From: Dyadobacter sp. CY312
Lineage (GTDB): Bacteria; Bacteroidota; Bacteroidia; Cytophagales; Spirosomataceae
Length of the DNA stretch: 64,000 nt
Reading direction: 5' to 3'
Assembly (NCBI RefSeq): GCF_021390535.1
Contig: NZ_JAJUXG010000014.1
Coordinates: 124,001-188,000, forward strand
Made by a program: the position numbers and the translations under genes. Under the pieces are notes generated by a model. It was given only the letters and a program-made list of their open reading frames with translations, did no database searches and was not told where the DNA came from. Below, piece after piece: positions 46,508-53,906 of this stretch. Numbering within the stretch: the stretch's first letter is position 1; each line of letters opens with the position of its first letter.

Positions 46508-46731
46508 ACAGGGGGTAGCTAAACTACTTTCAGTAAATCTTATATCATTTCTCTCTTGCAGGTGGAAGGGTGGAGAATTCGCTAGGCCGCCCCACCCAAT
46601 TCCATGGCAAAAGGGCGATCAACTTTACCGCCTTAGCCCTTCGTTAACTCTCTGAGAGCAAATGTGATATTCGGGTCAATTGAACCCCAAATAGCGTGGT
46701 CAGCCTAAGCGAATTACGGAGGTCAACAGCT

Positions 46732-47202
46732 GGTTTATCGTCACTTTTGGTGAAAACATTTTAATTGTTGTACTAGACTATAATATTTGTATACGGATTT
46801 TTTATTATGGGTTCGTGAATATCATTTCGAAGTGTTCAACAATTGGAAATGGATCGTAATAGTGATGTAACAGACGCTTCCAATCTTTATAGGCGTCAGA
46901 TTCTCTAAAACCGACTGTGTGGTCTTCAAGCTTATTCCATTCCACGAGTAGTAAGTACTTATTAGATTGTTCAACACATTTTTGTAGACTGTGCCTTATA
47001 TAGCCAGTTGTCGAACTGATGTGTTTACCGGCTAACGCAAAGTCTCTTTCAAATTCAATTTCTTGATTCTTTTTAACATGTAAGATTGCTACTTCTAGTA
47101 TCATAAACAGAATGAAATTGTACGAACAATATTTTTGGTCAGGGTTATGCAAAGATATTAAACCGTAATCGATTTATTTTTCGCCAAAAGTGACGCAGAA
47201 CC
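46732..47202. mobile_element. 471-bp non-autonomous element with cargo gene, 21-bp inverted repeats
   Basis: Left end GGTTTATCGTCACTTTTGG and right end (inverted) GGTTCTGCGTCACTTTTGG agree at 17 of 21 bases. An 8-bp target duplication, CAACAGCT, flanks it at 46724-46731 and 47203-47210. Copy 2 of the host element (49660-49673) shows the undisrupted site GGTCAACGGCTCCG. No transposase is present. The only gene inside is the monooxygenase-like CDS 46805-47104. The 8-bp duplication and GG ends suit families such as ISL3 or IS6, but I cannot assign one. Confidence 0.75.
46805..47104 (-). CDS. Antibiotic biosynthesis monooxygenase (ABM) domain protein
   Basis: A 99-residue dimeric ferredoxin-like protein. 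MILEVAILHVKKNQEIEFER begins the first strand-helix, and YLLLVEWNKLEDHTVGFRES followed by WKRLLHHYYDPFPIVEHFE is the conserved second half. Members degrade or oxidise small aromatic or reactive molecules, sometimes cofactor-free; many have no known substrate. ATG 47104 fits the family start; the frame remains open to 47152. It is the only gene inside a 471-bp element with inverted repeats, so it appears to be mobile cargo. Confidence 0.88.
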   Translation of the reverse strand: MILEVAILHVKKNQEIEFERDFALAGKHISSTTGYIRHSLQKCVEQSNKYLLLVEWNKLEDHTVGFRESDAYKDWKRLLHHYYDPFPIVEHFEMIFTNP

Positions 47203-47384
47203 CAACAGCTCCGAATTCTCCACTTAGATGCTGCAAATCAAAACGCGTCAGCAAAATTATCGACGTTATACATTCCTCGGCAATCGTAACAATGTTAGAG
47301 TTACATTAATTCTGCAATCGTTCTTTTTCCTCCACAATTGACGTAGCCTAACTACTTTACAAGACTTTTCACTTGCTGGACAAC

Positions 47385-47557
47385 AGTTTAAAACGAACGT
47401 GTAGGTCACCTCCCCCGAGTTTCCCTTCCAGTGCCGCATTGACCATTGCGCTGGTGTTAGCCAGCTTGACCCGGGTACCCGTCCCATAATGCCCACCTGC
47501 CCAGCCTGTATTGACCATATAGAAATTGACCTCTCGGTCGCGTCCTGCCTGCTCCAA
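47385..47557 (-). pseudogene. Fragment of an ATP-type phosphoenolpyruvate carboxykinase gene
   Basis: One frame encodes FYMVNTGWAGGHYGTGTRVK and LANTSAMVNAALEGKLGG, matching the vNTGWtGGpyGvGkR...yTRAM...ALxGkL block near the end of PckA. The conserved TRAM is altered to TSAM. Both the upstream catalytic regions and the true C-terminus are missing. It is a small relic between the mobile element and the hip promoter. Confidence 0.7.
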
Positions 47558-47566
47558 TGCAATAAT

Positions 47567-47710
47567 AAAGTACACTATCATGTACTTTTCTTGCTATCTA
47601 TAAGGTTTTAAGCTTTGATCCTCACAGAAAGTATATTTTAGTATACTTTTTTGCGTGATACTGTAACTCGCACCAGCGTGGCACTAAAAAAGTATATTAT
47701 AGAATACTTT
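47567..47710. promoter_or_regulatory. Three evenly spaced HipB-type operators
   Basis: Three palindromes share an 8-6-8 layout. Site 1 (47567-47588) has AAAGTACA/TGTACTTT, site 2 (47628-47649) has AAAGTATA/TATACTTT, and site 3 (47689-47710) has AAAGTATA/AATACTTT. Their centres are exactly 61 bp apart. They end about 50 bp before the hipB ATG. Cooperative binding and looping by HipB is expected, as in E. coli hip, though with a different half-site. Confidence 0.8.
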
Positions 47711-47762
47711 TTTAGGGTAATTCGAGATAAAATCCTTAACTTTACTTTAAAAGAACATTATA

Positions 47763-47978
47763 ATGAACTTTGTATCTATCATTGAGGCGATCAAAGCTAG
47801 GCGAGAATCACTTAAGGTTACGCAAAAAGCCCTATCAGATTTATCTGGTGTAGCACCGGGCGCTTTGAAAAAATTTGAGTCTGGCAAGGGCAATCCTACT
47901 TTGTCAACATTGAAGAAACTATGTGATGCCCTGGGCCTTGAAATCACCCTAAGCATAAAAAAAACCATTAATCCATGA
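47763..47978 (+). CDS. hipB: HipB-like antitoxin/repressor
   Basis: A 71-residue Xre-type helix-turn-helix protein: RESLKVTQKALSDLSGVAPG, LKKFESGKGNPTLSTLKKLC and DALGLEITLS. It lacks the C-terminal extension of E. coli HipB. As the first gene of a three-gene toxin-antitoxin operon it should repress the promoter through the three palindromes upstream. Its stop overlaps the next ATG by 4 bp. Confidence 0.9.
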   Translation: MNFVSIIEAIKARRESLKVTQKALSDLSGVAPGALKKFESGKGNPTLSTLKKLCDALGLEITLSIKKTINP

Positions 47979-48304
47979 GAAGTGCAAAGGTTCTTTTTAG
48001 AGGAGAGCAGGCCGGTATCCTATTGCAGGATAACAACGGTGTATTTGAATTTCACTATCACAAAGAATGGGCAGAAGACAGTTCGAAACCTCCTATCAGT
48101 TTGACCTTACCAAAAACGATTGAGGCCTATCAGTCTGAATACTTGTTTCCCTTTTTCTATAACATGTTGCCGGAGGGCTCCAATAAAGAAGTGGTGTGTC
48201 ACCTAAACCGTATAGATCGAAACGACTACTTTGGCCTGCTACTCACAATTGCAAAAAGCGACACGATTGGGGCTGTGACAATTATTAAAATTGACAATCA
48301 ATGA
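47975..48304 (+). CDS. hipS: HipS-like protein (free HipA N-subdomain 1)
   Basis: A 109-residue protein equal to the detached N-terminal subdomain of HipA: VLFRGEQAGILLQDNNGVFE, SLTLPKTIEAYQSEYLFPFF, then NMLPEGSNKE and NRIDRNDYFGLLLTIAKSDT. In the E. coli HipBST system this piece (HipS) is the antitoxin that binds the kinase HipT. It overlaps both neighbours by 4 bp (ATGA), giving strict coupling. Calling it the antitoxin here rests on analogy. Confidence 0.85.
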   Translation: MRSAKVLFRGEQAGILLQDNNGVFEFHYHKEWAEDSSKPPISLTLPKTIEAYQSEYLFPFFYNMLPEGSNKEVVCHLNRIDRNDYFGLLLTIAKSDTIGAVTIIKIDNQ

Positions 48305-49287
48305 GGTTACCAGATATTCAATTTTGCCCGGGCACATTGGCCCCTGGCTATGACACTTATAGTAAGAATTGTCTCAGGCGGGTCTTCGATGGCAAGCGCG
48401 TAAGCCATATTTTGAGGTATGATTCACCCGCGAGCAATCAAGACACCAATGAACTGTTTGAAGAAAATCGCAAACGGATGTCAATATCAGGTGTTCAGGA
48501 AAAGTTTTCGGTAATCCTTGATAAGAATAAATTACGATTGATCGAAGAAGGCGAGCAGGGTAATTATATTTTGAAGCCCATACCGTCCACCGGACGCCGG
48601 CCGGATCAGATGCCGGCCAACGAGCATCTGACTATGCAGATCGCCAGGCAGGTTTATGGTATCGAAACAGCAGACAACGCATTGATCTTTTTTGCGGAAG
48701 GAGCGCAGGCCTACATTACTAAAAGATTTGACAGGTTTCCTGATGGCAGGAAATGTGCGCAGGATGATTTTGCATCACTGACGGGACGCATGCCCCAAAC
48801 CCATGGAGAACACTATAAATACTTAGGAAGTTACCTGGAAATGTTTGATCTGATGCAAAAGTATGTTCCTGCTTACACAGTCGAATCCCCAAAATTGCTC
48901 CGTAGATTAATGTTTAATTATTTATTCTCTAACGGTGATGCGCATTTCAAAAACTTCTCATTGCTCGAAACCGATCAGGGAGACTATCGTTTGAGTCCAG
49001 CCTATGATTTGCTCAATAGCCGTATACATATTCGTGATAAAGATTTTGCATTGGACGATGGACTTTTACCCAAGAAACTAGCCCAAGGTAAGGTGATACA
49101 GCAATTTACCTCTCTAGCTGAAATAGCAGGAATTAACTCTAAAGTATTTGACGGAATAGTCGCACGTATGCTCAGCGGGGCCGAACAAGTGGAGCAGTTA
49201 ATTCTTGCGTCTTTCCTAGACGAAACGACAAAACAAAACTATTTGCAGGCTTATCAGGGACGACTCAGGCAGCTTCTGAAAACTTAG
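48301..49287 (+). CDS. hipT: HipT-like serine/threonine kinase toxin (short HipA)
   Basis: A 328-residue HipA-fold kinase without the N-terminal subdomain. The Gly-rich loop carries Ser61 and Ser63 in MSISGVQEKFSV, the S-I-S autophosphorylation motif of HipT. Catalytic residues follow in NYLFSNGDAHFKNFSL (Asp) and SPAYDLLNS (metal-binding Asp). E. coli HipT phosphorylates tryptophanyl-tRNA synthetase; HipA phosphorylates glutamyl-tRNA synthetase. The target here is not deducible. Size, motif and gene order hipB-hipS-hipT all fit a HipBST-type module. Confidence 0.9.
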   Translation: MRLPDIQFCPGTLAPGYDTYSKNCLRRVFDGKRVSHILRYDSPASNQDTNELFEENRKRMSISGVQEKFSVILDKNKLRLIEEGEQGNYILKPIPSTGRRPDQMPANEHLTMQIARQVYGIETADNALIFFAEGAQAYITKRFDRFPDGRKCAQDDFASLTGRMPQTHGEHYKYLGSYLEMFDLMQKYVPAYTVESPKLLRRLMFNYLFSNGDAHFKNFSLLETDQGDYRLSPAYDLLNSRIHIRDKDFALDDGLLPKKLAQGKVIQQFTSLAEIAGINSKVFDGIVARMLSGAEQVEQLILASFLDETTKQNYLQAYQGRLRQLLKT

Positions 49288-49289
49288 TT

Positions 49290-49485
49290 GTTTTTGTGCA
49301 AAAGAGTAATCAAAATTCTCCAGTGCTCCAATTCTTCTACTCAGTATTCGTATTCCTTCTTTAAAGGTTTGTACCTCTTGCTGCTTTTGATTCAGTCGCT
49401 TTTCGTTAATTGCATAACCCTTCATCAGGTAATCTTCTAAGCGCTGGGTCGCCCATTGCCGAAATTGAGTGGCTTTTTGCCGAAT
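49290..49485 (-). pseudogene. RhuM-family gene fragment
   Basis: The minus strand encodes IRQKATQFRQWATQRLEDYL, MKGYAINEKRLNQKQQEVQT and FKEGIRILSRRIG. This is the middle of RhuM/virulence-type proteins (FRxWATxxLxxYxxKGYxxNxxRL). Neither the N-terminal half nor the true end is present. It is cut 25 bp from the second 173-bp element and runs into the hipT 3' end. Confidence 0.75.
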
Positions 49486-49509
49486 TCACCTGATAACCTG
49501 GCGATAGAT

Positions 49510-49682
49510 TGGAGAATTCGGATGACTTGACCACTTGATTCCGTGGCAGATTGTCCATCAACCCATTCTTTAATTCCATGAGTTACACAACTATCAGTCA
49601 GTCACTTATACTGGTCAATTCAATCCGAAATGACATGATCTTAATTCCCAAATTAAGATGGTCAACGGCTCCGTATTCTCCA
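49510..49682. mobile_element. 173-bp IS21-like deletion derivative or MITE, copy 2
   Basis: Starts TGGAGAATTCGG and ends CGTATTCTCCA. The two ends (TGGAGAATTCGGATGACTTG and the complement of CAACGGCTCCGTATTCTCCA) agree at most of 23 positions. Internal CTGGTCAATTCA and GATGGTCAACGG repeats echo copy 1. It has the same length and orientation as copy 1 and an intact version of the site where copy 1 is interrupted. Confidence 0.65.
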
Positions 49683-50326
49683 CCTCCATGAAGGACAATC
49701 TTGCGCTTTTTAGCCGGTTTCCGATGAAAAAATACCCATCCACTGAGAAGTTTAAGTCGAATGTGGCTACTGTGACAATTCCCGGAAACAAAAAAATACT
49801 CATTGGCAACTGGTGGCTTCGATATGCGCACGATCATGAATATACGGGATCTTATGCCAACCCAGGTTCCGATCCCAACAATTGGATCGCTGAAGATAAA
49901 ATGCTCGCTGGCGTTGATGCCCAAAATAATATCGATAACGACATCGACCCGATACTTCTCTCGGAACCTTCTCTGCCGGTAATTGTTGCCGGAGATTTCA
50001 ATTCAGGGAGCCATCTGGACTGGACTTCCAGAGCTGCCTCTCTGCACTATGGTTACGGCCCGGTCGATTTTCCTATTTCGAAATTAATGCTACAAAACGG
50101 ATATGCCGACAGCTACCGTATCATACATCCAAACGAGGTCACCCACCCCGCCGGAACATTTGCCGCCATTTACGGACATATGCAAACGTTGCGTATTGAT
50201 TATGTCTATTACAAAGGACCGGGATTAAAACCCAGGTTCTCAAAGATCATCAGAACACCTCCCCAGATCGACGATGTATGGCCTTCGGATCATTCGGCTG
50301 TCTTGACGGTATTTGAAATTCACTAA
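49683..50326 (+). pseudogene. 5'-truncated endonuclease/exonuclease/phosphatase gene
   Basis: From LALFSRFPMKKY to the stop, about 210 residues read as the second half of an EEP-superfamily phosphodiesterase/DNase: PVIVAGDFNSGSHLDW, RIDYVYYKGPG and WPSDHSAVLTVFEIH hold the catalytic Asp, Asn and His. The N-terminal half with the metal-binding Glu is missing. The break coincides with the end of the 173-bp element copy 2, so insertion or deletion there removed the 5' part. It is probably inactive unless fused upstream. Confidence 0.8.
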
Positions 50327-50396
50327 CAGACAGGGTCTGTTAGTGTCGAAATGATATCACTTTCAAATCTAATTCCTTAACCAAACCATATAAAAA

Positions 50397-51644
50397 ATGC
50401 TCAAAAAGATATTATCACTGGCAGTATTAATCATTAGCGTCTGTGAAGGTTATGGACAATCCAAACAAAAAAAGGTGTTGTTCGTCATTGTAGATGGCAT
50501 TTCAGGTGATGTAATTGAAAAAATAGCCAAGCCGAATCTGGACATTATCTGCAAAGCGGGTGGTTTCACCCGCGCTCATGTTGGTGGCGGCAAGGGGACG
50601 TACTCTCAAACACCGACGATTTCGGCCGTTGGATACAACAGTCTGCTCACCGGAACCTGGGTCAATAAACACAATGTCTGGGATAACGACATTAAAGATC
50701 CCAACTACCAGTACTGGACGATATTCCGGTTTTTCAAGGAGCAGTACCCGCATAAAAGAAGCGCTGTCTTCTCCACCTGGCTCGACAACCGCACCAAACT
50801 GGTAGGCGACGGATTGCCACAGACGGACGGACTACGCATTGACTATCCCTTCGACGGCTTTGAGCTGGATACCATTCATTTTCCTCACGACAAGCAGAGT
50901 GAATACATCCACCTGATCGATGAAAAGGTTGTCGATCAGGCGGCCACCTACATCAGAACTGATAGTCCTGATCTGTCCTGGGTATATCTGGAATACACCG
51001 ATGACATGGGACATAAGTATGGAGATAGTGAGCAGTTTCACAAGGCGATCGGGATCATGGATGATCAGATGGGTCGCCTTTACCGAGCAATCGAATACAG
51101 ACAGAAAAGCTTTCAGGAGGATTGGTTGATTGTGATCACAACCGACCATGGCCGTGCGCCAAACACGGGTAAAGGCCATGGAGGCCAGTCAGACCGGGAA
51201 CGTGATACCTGGATTGTTACAAATGCCAAAGACCTGAACACCCATTTTAAAGAAAAAAAAGGATCATTTACTCCGGCTATTGTTGATATTATGCCAACAG
51301 TCGCCAGGCATCTGGATGTTACGATCCCAAAAGAACAGGCCTTTGAGCTGGACGGTGTTTCACTTACCGGAAAAATATCGGTTGATCAGCCAGAGATAAA
51401 AAAAGAAGGAAACAAGATATACCTTACCTGGAATGCCCTGACCAAAGATGAAAAGGTTAAGATCTGGCTATCGACAACCAACCATTTTGAAAAAGGAGAA
51501 AGAGATCTTTATCTTTTAATGGATGACGTACCAGTAGAAAATCGGAAGGCCGAACTGGACGTTTCTAAGCTTCCGCCCGGCTTTTTTAAGGTTGTAATTG
51601 AAGGAAAGCACAACAGCGTAAACCGCTGGATTGTGGAAAAGTAG
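50397..51644 (+). CDS. Secreted alkaline-phosphatase-fold phosphodiesterase/pyrophosphatase
   Basis: A 415-residue protein with a signal peptide (LSLAVLIISVCEGYGQ). Type I phosphodiesterase/nucleotide pyrophosphatase fold: KKVLFVIVDGISGDVI supplies the first metal Asp, TPTISAVGYNSLLTGTW the nucleophile Thr/Ser region, and YLEYTDDMGHKYGD, VITTDHGRAPNTGKGHGG the remaining metal ligands. It likely cleaves phosphodiesters or phosphonate esters in the periplasm. It and the truncated EEP gene upstream may form a former phosphodiesterase pair. A C-terminal fibronectin-like tail (KIYLTWNALTKDEKVKIWL) is present. Confidence 0.9.
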   Translation: MLKKILSLAVLIISVCEGYGQSKQKKVLFVIVDGISGDVIEKIAKPNLDIICKAGGFTRAHVGGGKGTYSQTPTISAVGYNSLLTGTWVNKHNVWDNDIKDPNYQYWTIFRFFKEQYPHKRSAVFSTWLDNRTKLVGDGLPQTDGLRIDYPFDGFELDTIHFPHDKQSEYIHLIDEKVVDQAATYIRTDSPDLSWVYLEYTDDMGHKYGDSEQFHKAIGIMDDQMGRLYRAIEYRQKSFQEDWLIVITTDHGRAPNTGKGHGGQSDRERDTWIVTNAKDLNTHFKEKKGSFTPAIVDIMPTVARHLDVTIPKEQAFELDGVSLTGKISVDQPEIKKEGNKIYLTWNALTKDEKVKIWLSTTNHFEKGERDLYLLMDDVPVENRKAELDVSKLPPGFFKVVIEGKHNSVNRWIVEK

Positions 51645-51655
51645 GTAACAAAAAA

Positions 51656-51681
51656 CGTCACGCACGGTTTCGTGCGTGACG
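51656..51681. terminator. Strong hairpin after the phosphodiesterase gene
   Basis: A perfect 11-bp stem (CGTCACGCACG with CGTGCGTGACG) with a GTTT loop, 11 bp past the stop codon. The A-run before it makes a U-tract on the minus strand; on the + strand no T-run follows, so + termination may be weak. Confidence 0.6.
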
Positions 51682-51689
51682 AAAATACC

Positions 51690-52052
51690 AGATAGAAAAA
51701 ACTACATCTTCATCATCAAATGGCTAAATTTGTTGACACCAATACCTTTCTGGACGGTTCCGGACCTGAGCATCCTTGCCAACCACGTACCAGGGGAAAT
51801 TAAACGGATGTTCTGCATCTATGGTGCGGGTGGTCACAAAAGAGGTGCGCATGGCCATTATAAAGCCTGGAATACTCTGACCTGCATCAAAGGTAGATGC
51901 CATATCTGTTGCTGTAAGGGAGTCAGTGAAAACTATTTTATATTGGACAATCCCTGCATGTTTCTAATGCTGGAACCCGTGACTGGCATGTGATGACCCA
52001 TTCGATTATATCGACGGACCATCCATGATCAAGAGTGTACTTAGACAGCTTT
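51690..52052 (+). pseudogene. WxcM/FdtA-like cupin gene remnant
   Basis: The readable part includes GEIKRMFCIYGAGGHKRGAH, GHYKAWNTLTCIKGRCHICC and ENYFILDNPCMFLMLEP, the order of sugar 3,4-ketoisomerase-like cupins (FdtA/QdtA/WxcM). A shifted frame gives DWHVM, another DPFDYIDG. The conserved block between them is shortened and no start codon with RBS is evident. The gene appears dead. Confidence 0.65.
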
Positions 52053-52142
52053 AAGATTCAAATTAATCATATTGCGTTTGTTGCCTGCCCACTTTTTCAA
52101 AACATATTTTCATTCCGATCACGTAATACCTGAAATATATTT

Positions 52143-52889
52143 TCATGCAAAAAAATCTGCCATCCAGCTAGTCCGCATGCCCGTTTCCAGATCAAGGTGT
52201 TCAAATCGTTTGTAAGAACAGAAAGAACCCATATCGCTGTCGCCATTAATGAAGATAGCTCCAACGACGATCACATGTTTACAGGGATAATTTGTTTTCG
52301 AAATCAGAGTTTGTATACGGTCGTCGATCGCCTCAAACATCACCTCGGTAGCTTCAAAAATCCGACTCTCCGCCTCTTTAATCCGACTTCCTGAACGCAG
52401 AAATATCTGCTCAATGCTGTTCATCTGATAGTCCAGGCTGGTAACATCATCCTGAATAATCTGATTATCAATAAGTTTACCTAATGCGCCTTGCGCTGCA
52501 CCGCAACATGAAGAGTTGCCACTTTGTCCTATCCGGTGGATCTCGCCTATCTTGCCCTCTTTGGTAACGCCTATATGTGGAGCATAAAAAATAACCACTG
52601 CTCCATCCTCTGGAACATGGTGCGCAAAAGCGTTCATGCCGGTAACGCCTGCAAACGGGAAACCATTCAAGCCTCCCATGTGAAACGGACCAAGCATTTC
52701 ATAAGCCCTTGGAGGATATTGAATCGCGTTCACATCATCACAACACATGCTGTCGGCATGCATGAGTTGATTAGGTTTTAAGTTCAGTTTGCTTTCAATA
52801 ACATCCAGCAGACTGTTAATTGTATCTTCCGTTGTCTTTGCGTTCGGATAAAATCTCCGGACGATGTCGATATAAAGTGTTTGATCCAT
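52143..52889 (-). CDS. LCIB-family (theta) carbonic anhydrase
   Basis: A 248-residue soluble protein of the LCIB/LCIC-type beta-CA-like fold. The motif series is MCCDDVN (Cys49, Asp51), MGGLNGFPFAGVTGMNAFAH with His90/His91, FYAPHIGVTKEGKIGEIHR and GNSSCCGAA (Cys128/129). These match the CRD/E, GxTGF-HH, PHIxIxxxGxxG and SxxCGA blocks that bind zinc in LCIB. Family members hydrate CO2 reversibly. It is the last gene of an operon with a bestrophin and a K+ channel, 8 bp after the bestrophin stop. Family assignment is from motif order only. Confidence 0.82.
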   Translation of the reverse strand: MDQTLYIDIVRRFYPNAKTTEDTINSLLDVIESKLNLKPNQLMHADSMCCDDVNAIQYPPRAYEMLGPFHMGGLNGFPFAGVTGMNAFAHHVPEDGAVVIFYAPHIGVTKEGKIGEIHRIGQSGNSSCCGAAQGALGKLIDNQIIQDDVTSLDYQMNSIEQIFLRSGSRIKEAESRIFEATEVMFEAIDDRIQTLISKTNYPCKHVIVVGAIFINGDSDMGSFCSYKRFEHLDLETGMRTSWMADFFA

Positions 52890-52897
52890 TATTTATG

Positions 52898-53902
52898 TTA
52901 CATTAAAATATCATTTTCTGCTACAATGGCCGGTGGTAGGTCGGATTCTCCGAGTATCTCTCTAAGGTCGCTTTCAATGGTGCGGCACATAGAGGTGATG
53001 GGAACATCGTTCGCTCCACCTTCGAACGGATTCTCAGTACTTTCTCCAACCTGTTCAAGCGAAGTAAACACCCAGCCAACAATTACACTGAATGGAATGG
53101 TAAGCCAAACACCATGATCACCCAACTTTGCAAATTCGTTCAACATGCCGAAGGGCATCAATATCACCAGCAAGCGGATGAAAAATAGGTTGATACTGGC
53201 AAACTGGCGTGGGTATGGAAAATTTTTGATACGCTCACTTTTACCCTGATGCTCATACAGCTCCTTCAAAAGGTTGGCCATTTGCATGTAAGGAAAGGTT
53301 TCCAGTTGTCCCGATTGCTTTAACGCTTTCAGCTGTGCTGATTGCAAAGCGATAATCTGGGTGGCCCGGTTTTTAGCTTTCAGAACTGCGCTACATTCCT
53401 TTTCGGTAAGATAGGGCTCCAATTCTTCACCCAGGTCGCTTTCCCACTCGGGAACCCTGTAGTATTTTTTAAATTCAACGTTATAAGGCTTTGTCCTTAT
53501 ATGTTCCCAACTACGAGGATCACGCATTTGGAATCTCAATGCCGTAAGCCATGCAAAATGTCTGTAAACCAGTTGACGGTGCAGGATCTGCTCCTCTTCT
53601 TCGGCAACTCCCGCTACAAAATCACGAGCCATAATGCCCCATGCTCTGCTACTATTGATAATAGCACCCCATATCTGCCGCGCCTCCCAGGTTCTGTTAT
53701 AGGTTTGTGTGTTTTTAAAACCGGCAATAAAGGATGCTGCCGTCCCGACCAGCGCAATAGGAACCCAGGGAATTGCAATCCATTTCCACCCAAGCACCTG
53801 ATACAGAGCAGTGGGAACCGCGGCTAAAAGTACCAAAGCATAAATACTTCGACGGGTCCAGACAAGAAATACGCCAAGTTTATAATGTGAACTGATATTC
53901 AT
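52898..53902 (-). CDS. Bestrophin family anion channel
   Basis: A 334-residue protein of the bestrophin/UPF0187 family. TRRSIYALVLLAAVPTALYQ forms the first helix, and SFIAGFKNTQTYNRTWEARQ, then IWGAIINSSRAWG is the conserved family block. Late in the protein, PFSVIVGWVFTSLEQVGEST, then ENPFEG is the usual cytosolic end. Bestrophins are pentameric anion channels; several carry bicarbonate or chloride. Between a K+ channel and an LCIB carbonic anhydrase, bicarbonate is the attractive substrate (inference). Confidence 0.92.
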   Translation of the reverse strand: MNISSHYKLGVFLVWTRRSIYALVLLAAVPTALYQVLGWKWIAIPWVPIALVGTAASFIAGFKNTQTYNRTWEARQIWGAIINSSRAWGIMARDFVAGVAEEEEQILHRQLVYRHFAWLTALRFQMRDPRSWEHIRTKPYNVEFKKYYRVPEWESDLGEELEPYLTEKECSAVLKAKNRATQIIALQSAQLKALKQSGQLETFPYMQMANLLKELYEHQGKSERIKNFPYPRQFASINLFFIRLLVILMPFGMLNEFAKLGDHGVWLTIPFSVIVGWVFTSLEQVGESTENPFEGGANDVPITSMCRTIESDLREILGESDLPPAIVAENDILM

Positions 53903-53906
53903 ATGG

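Larger units (their letters stand above)
46571..47222. mobile_element. 173-bp IS21-like deletion derivative or MITE, copy 1, interrupted
   Basis: The element starts TGGAGAATTCG and ends CGAATTCTCCA, and holds GGTCA-type repeats (GGGTCAATTGA, GTGGTCAGCC, GAGGTCAACAG) resembling terminal repeats of IS21-family elements. It is split at 46731 by the 471-bp element. Without it the length is 173 bp, equal to copy 2 at 49510. It has no istA or istB. Confidence 0.65.

Noticed and set aside
47567..47710. CRISPR-like array from regular 61-bp spacing
   Set aside because: The repeated units are short palindromes with only three copies, differing half-sites and no repeat-spacer structure; operators of the HTH protein explain them.
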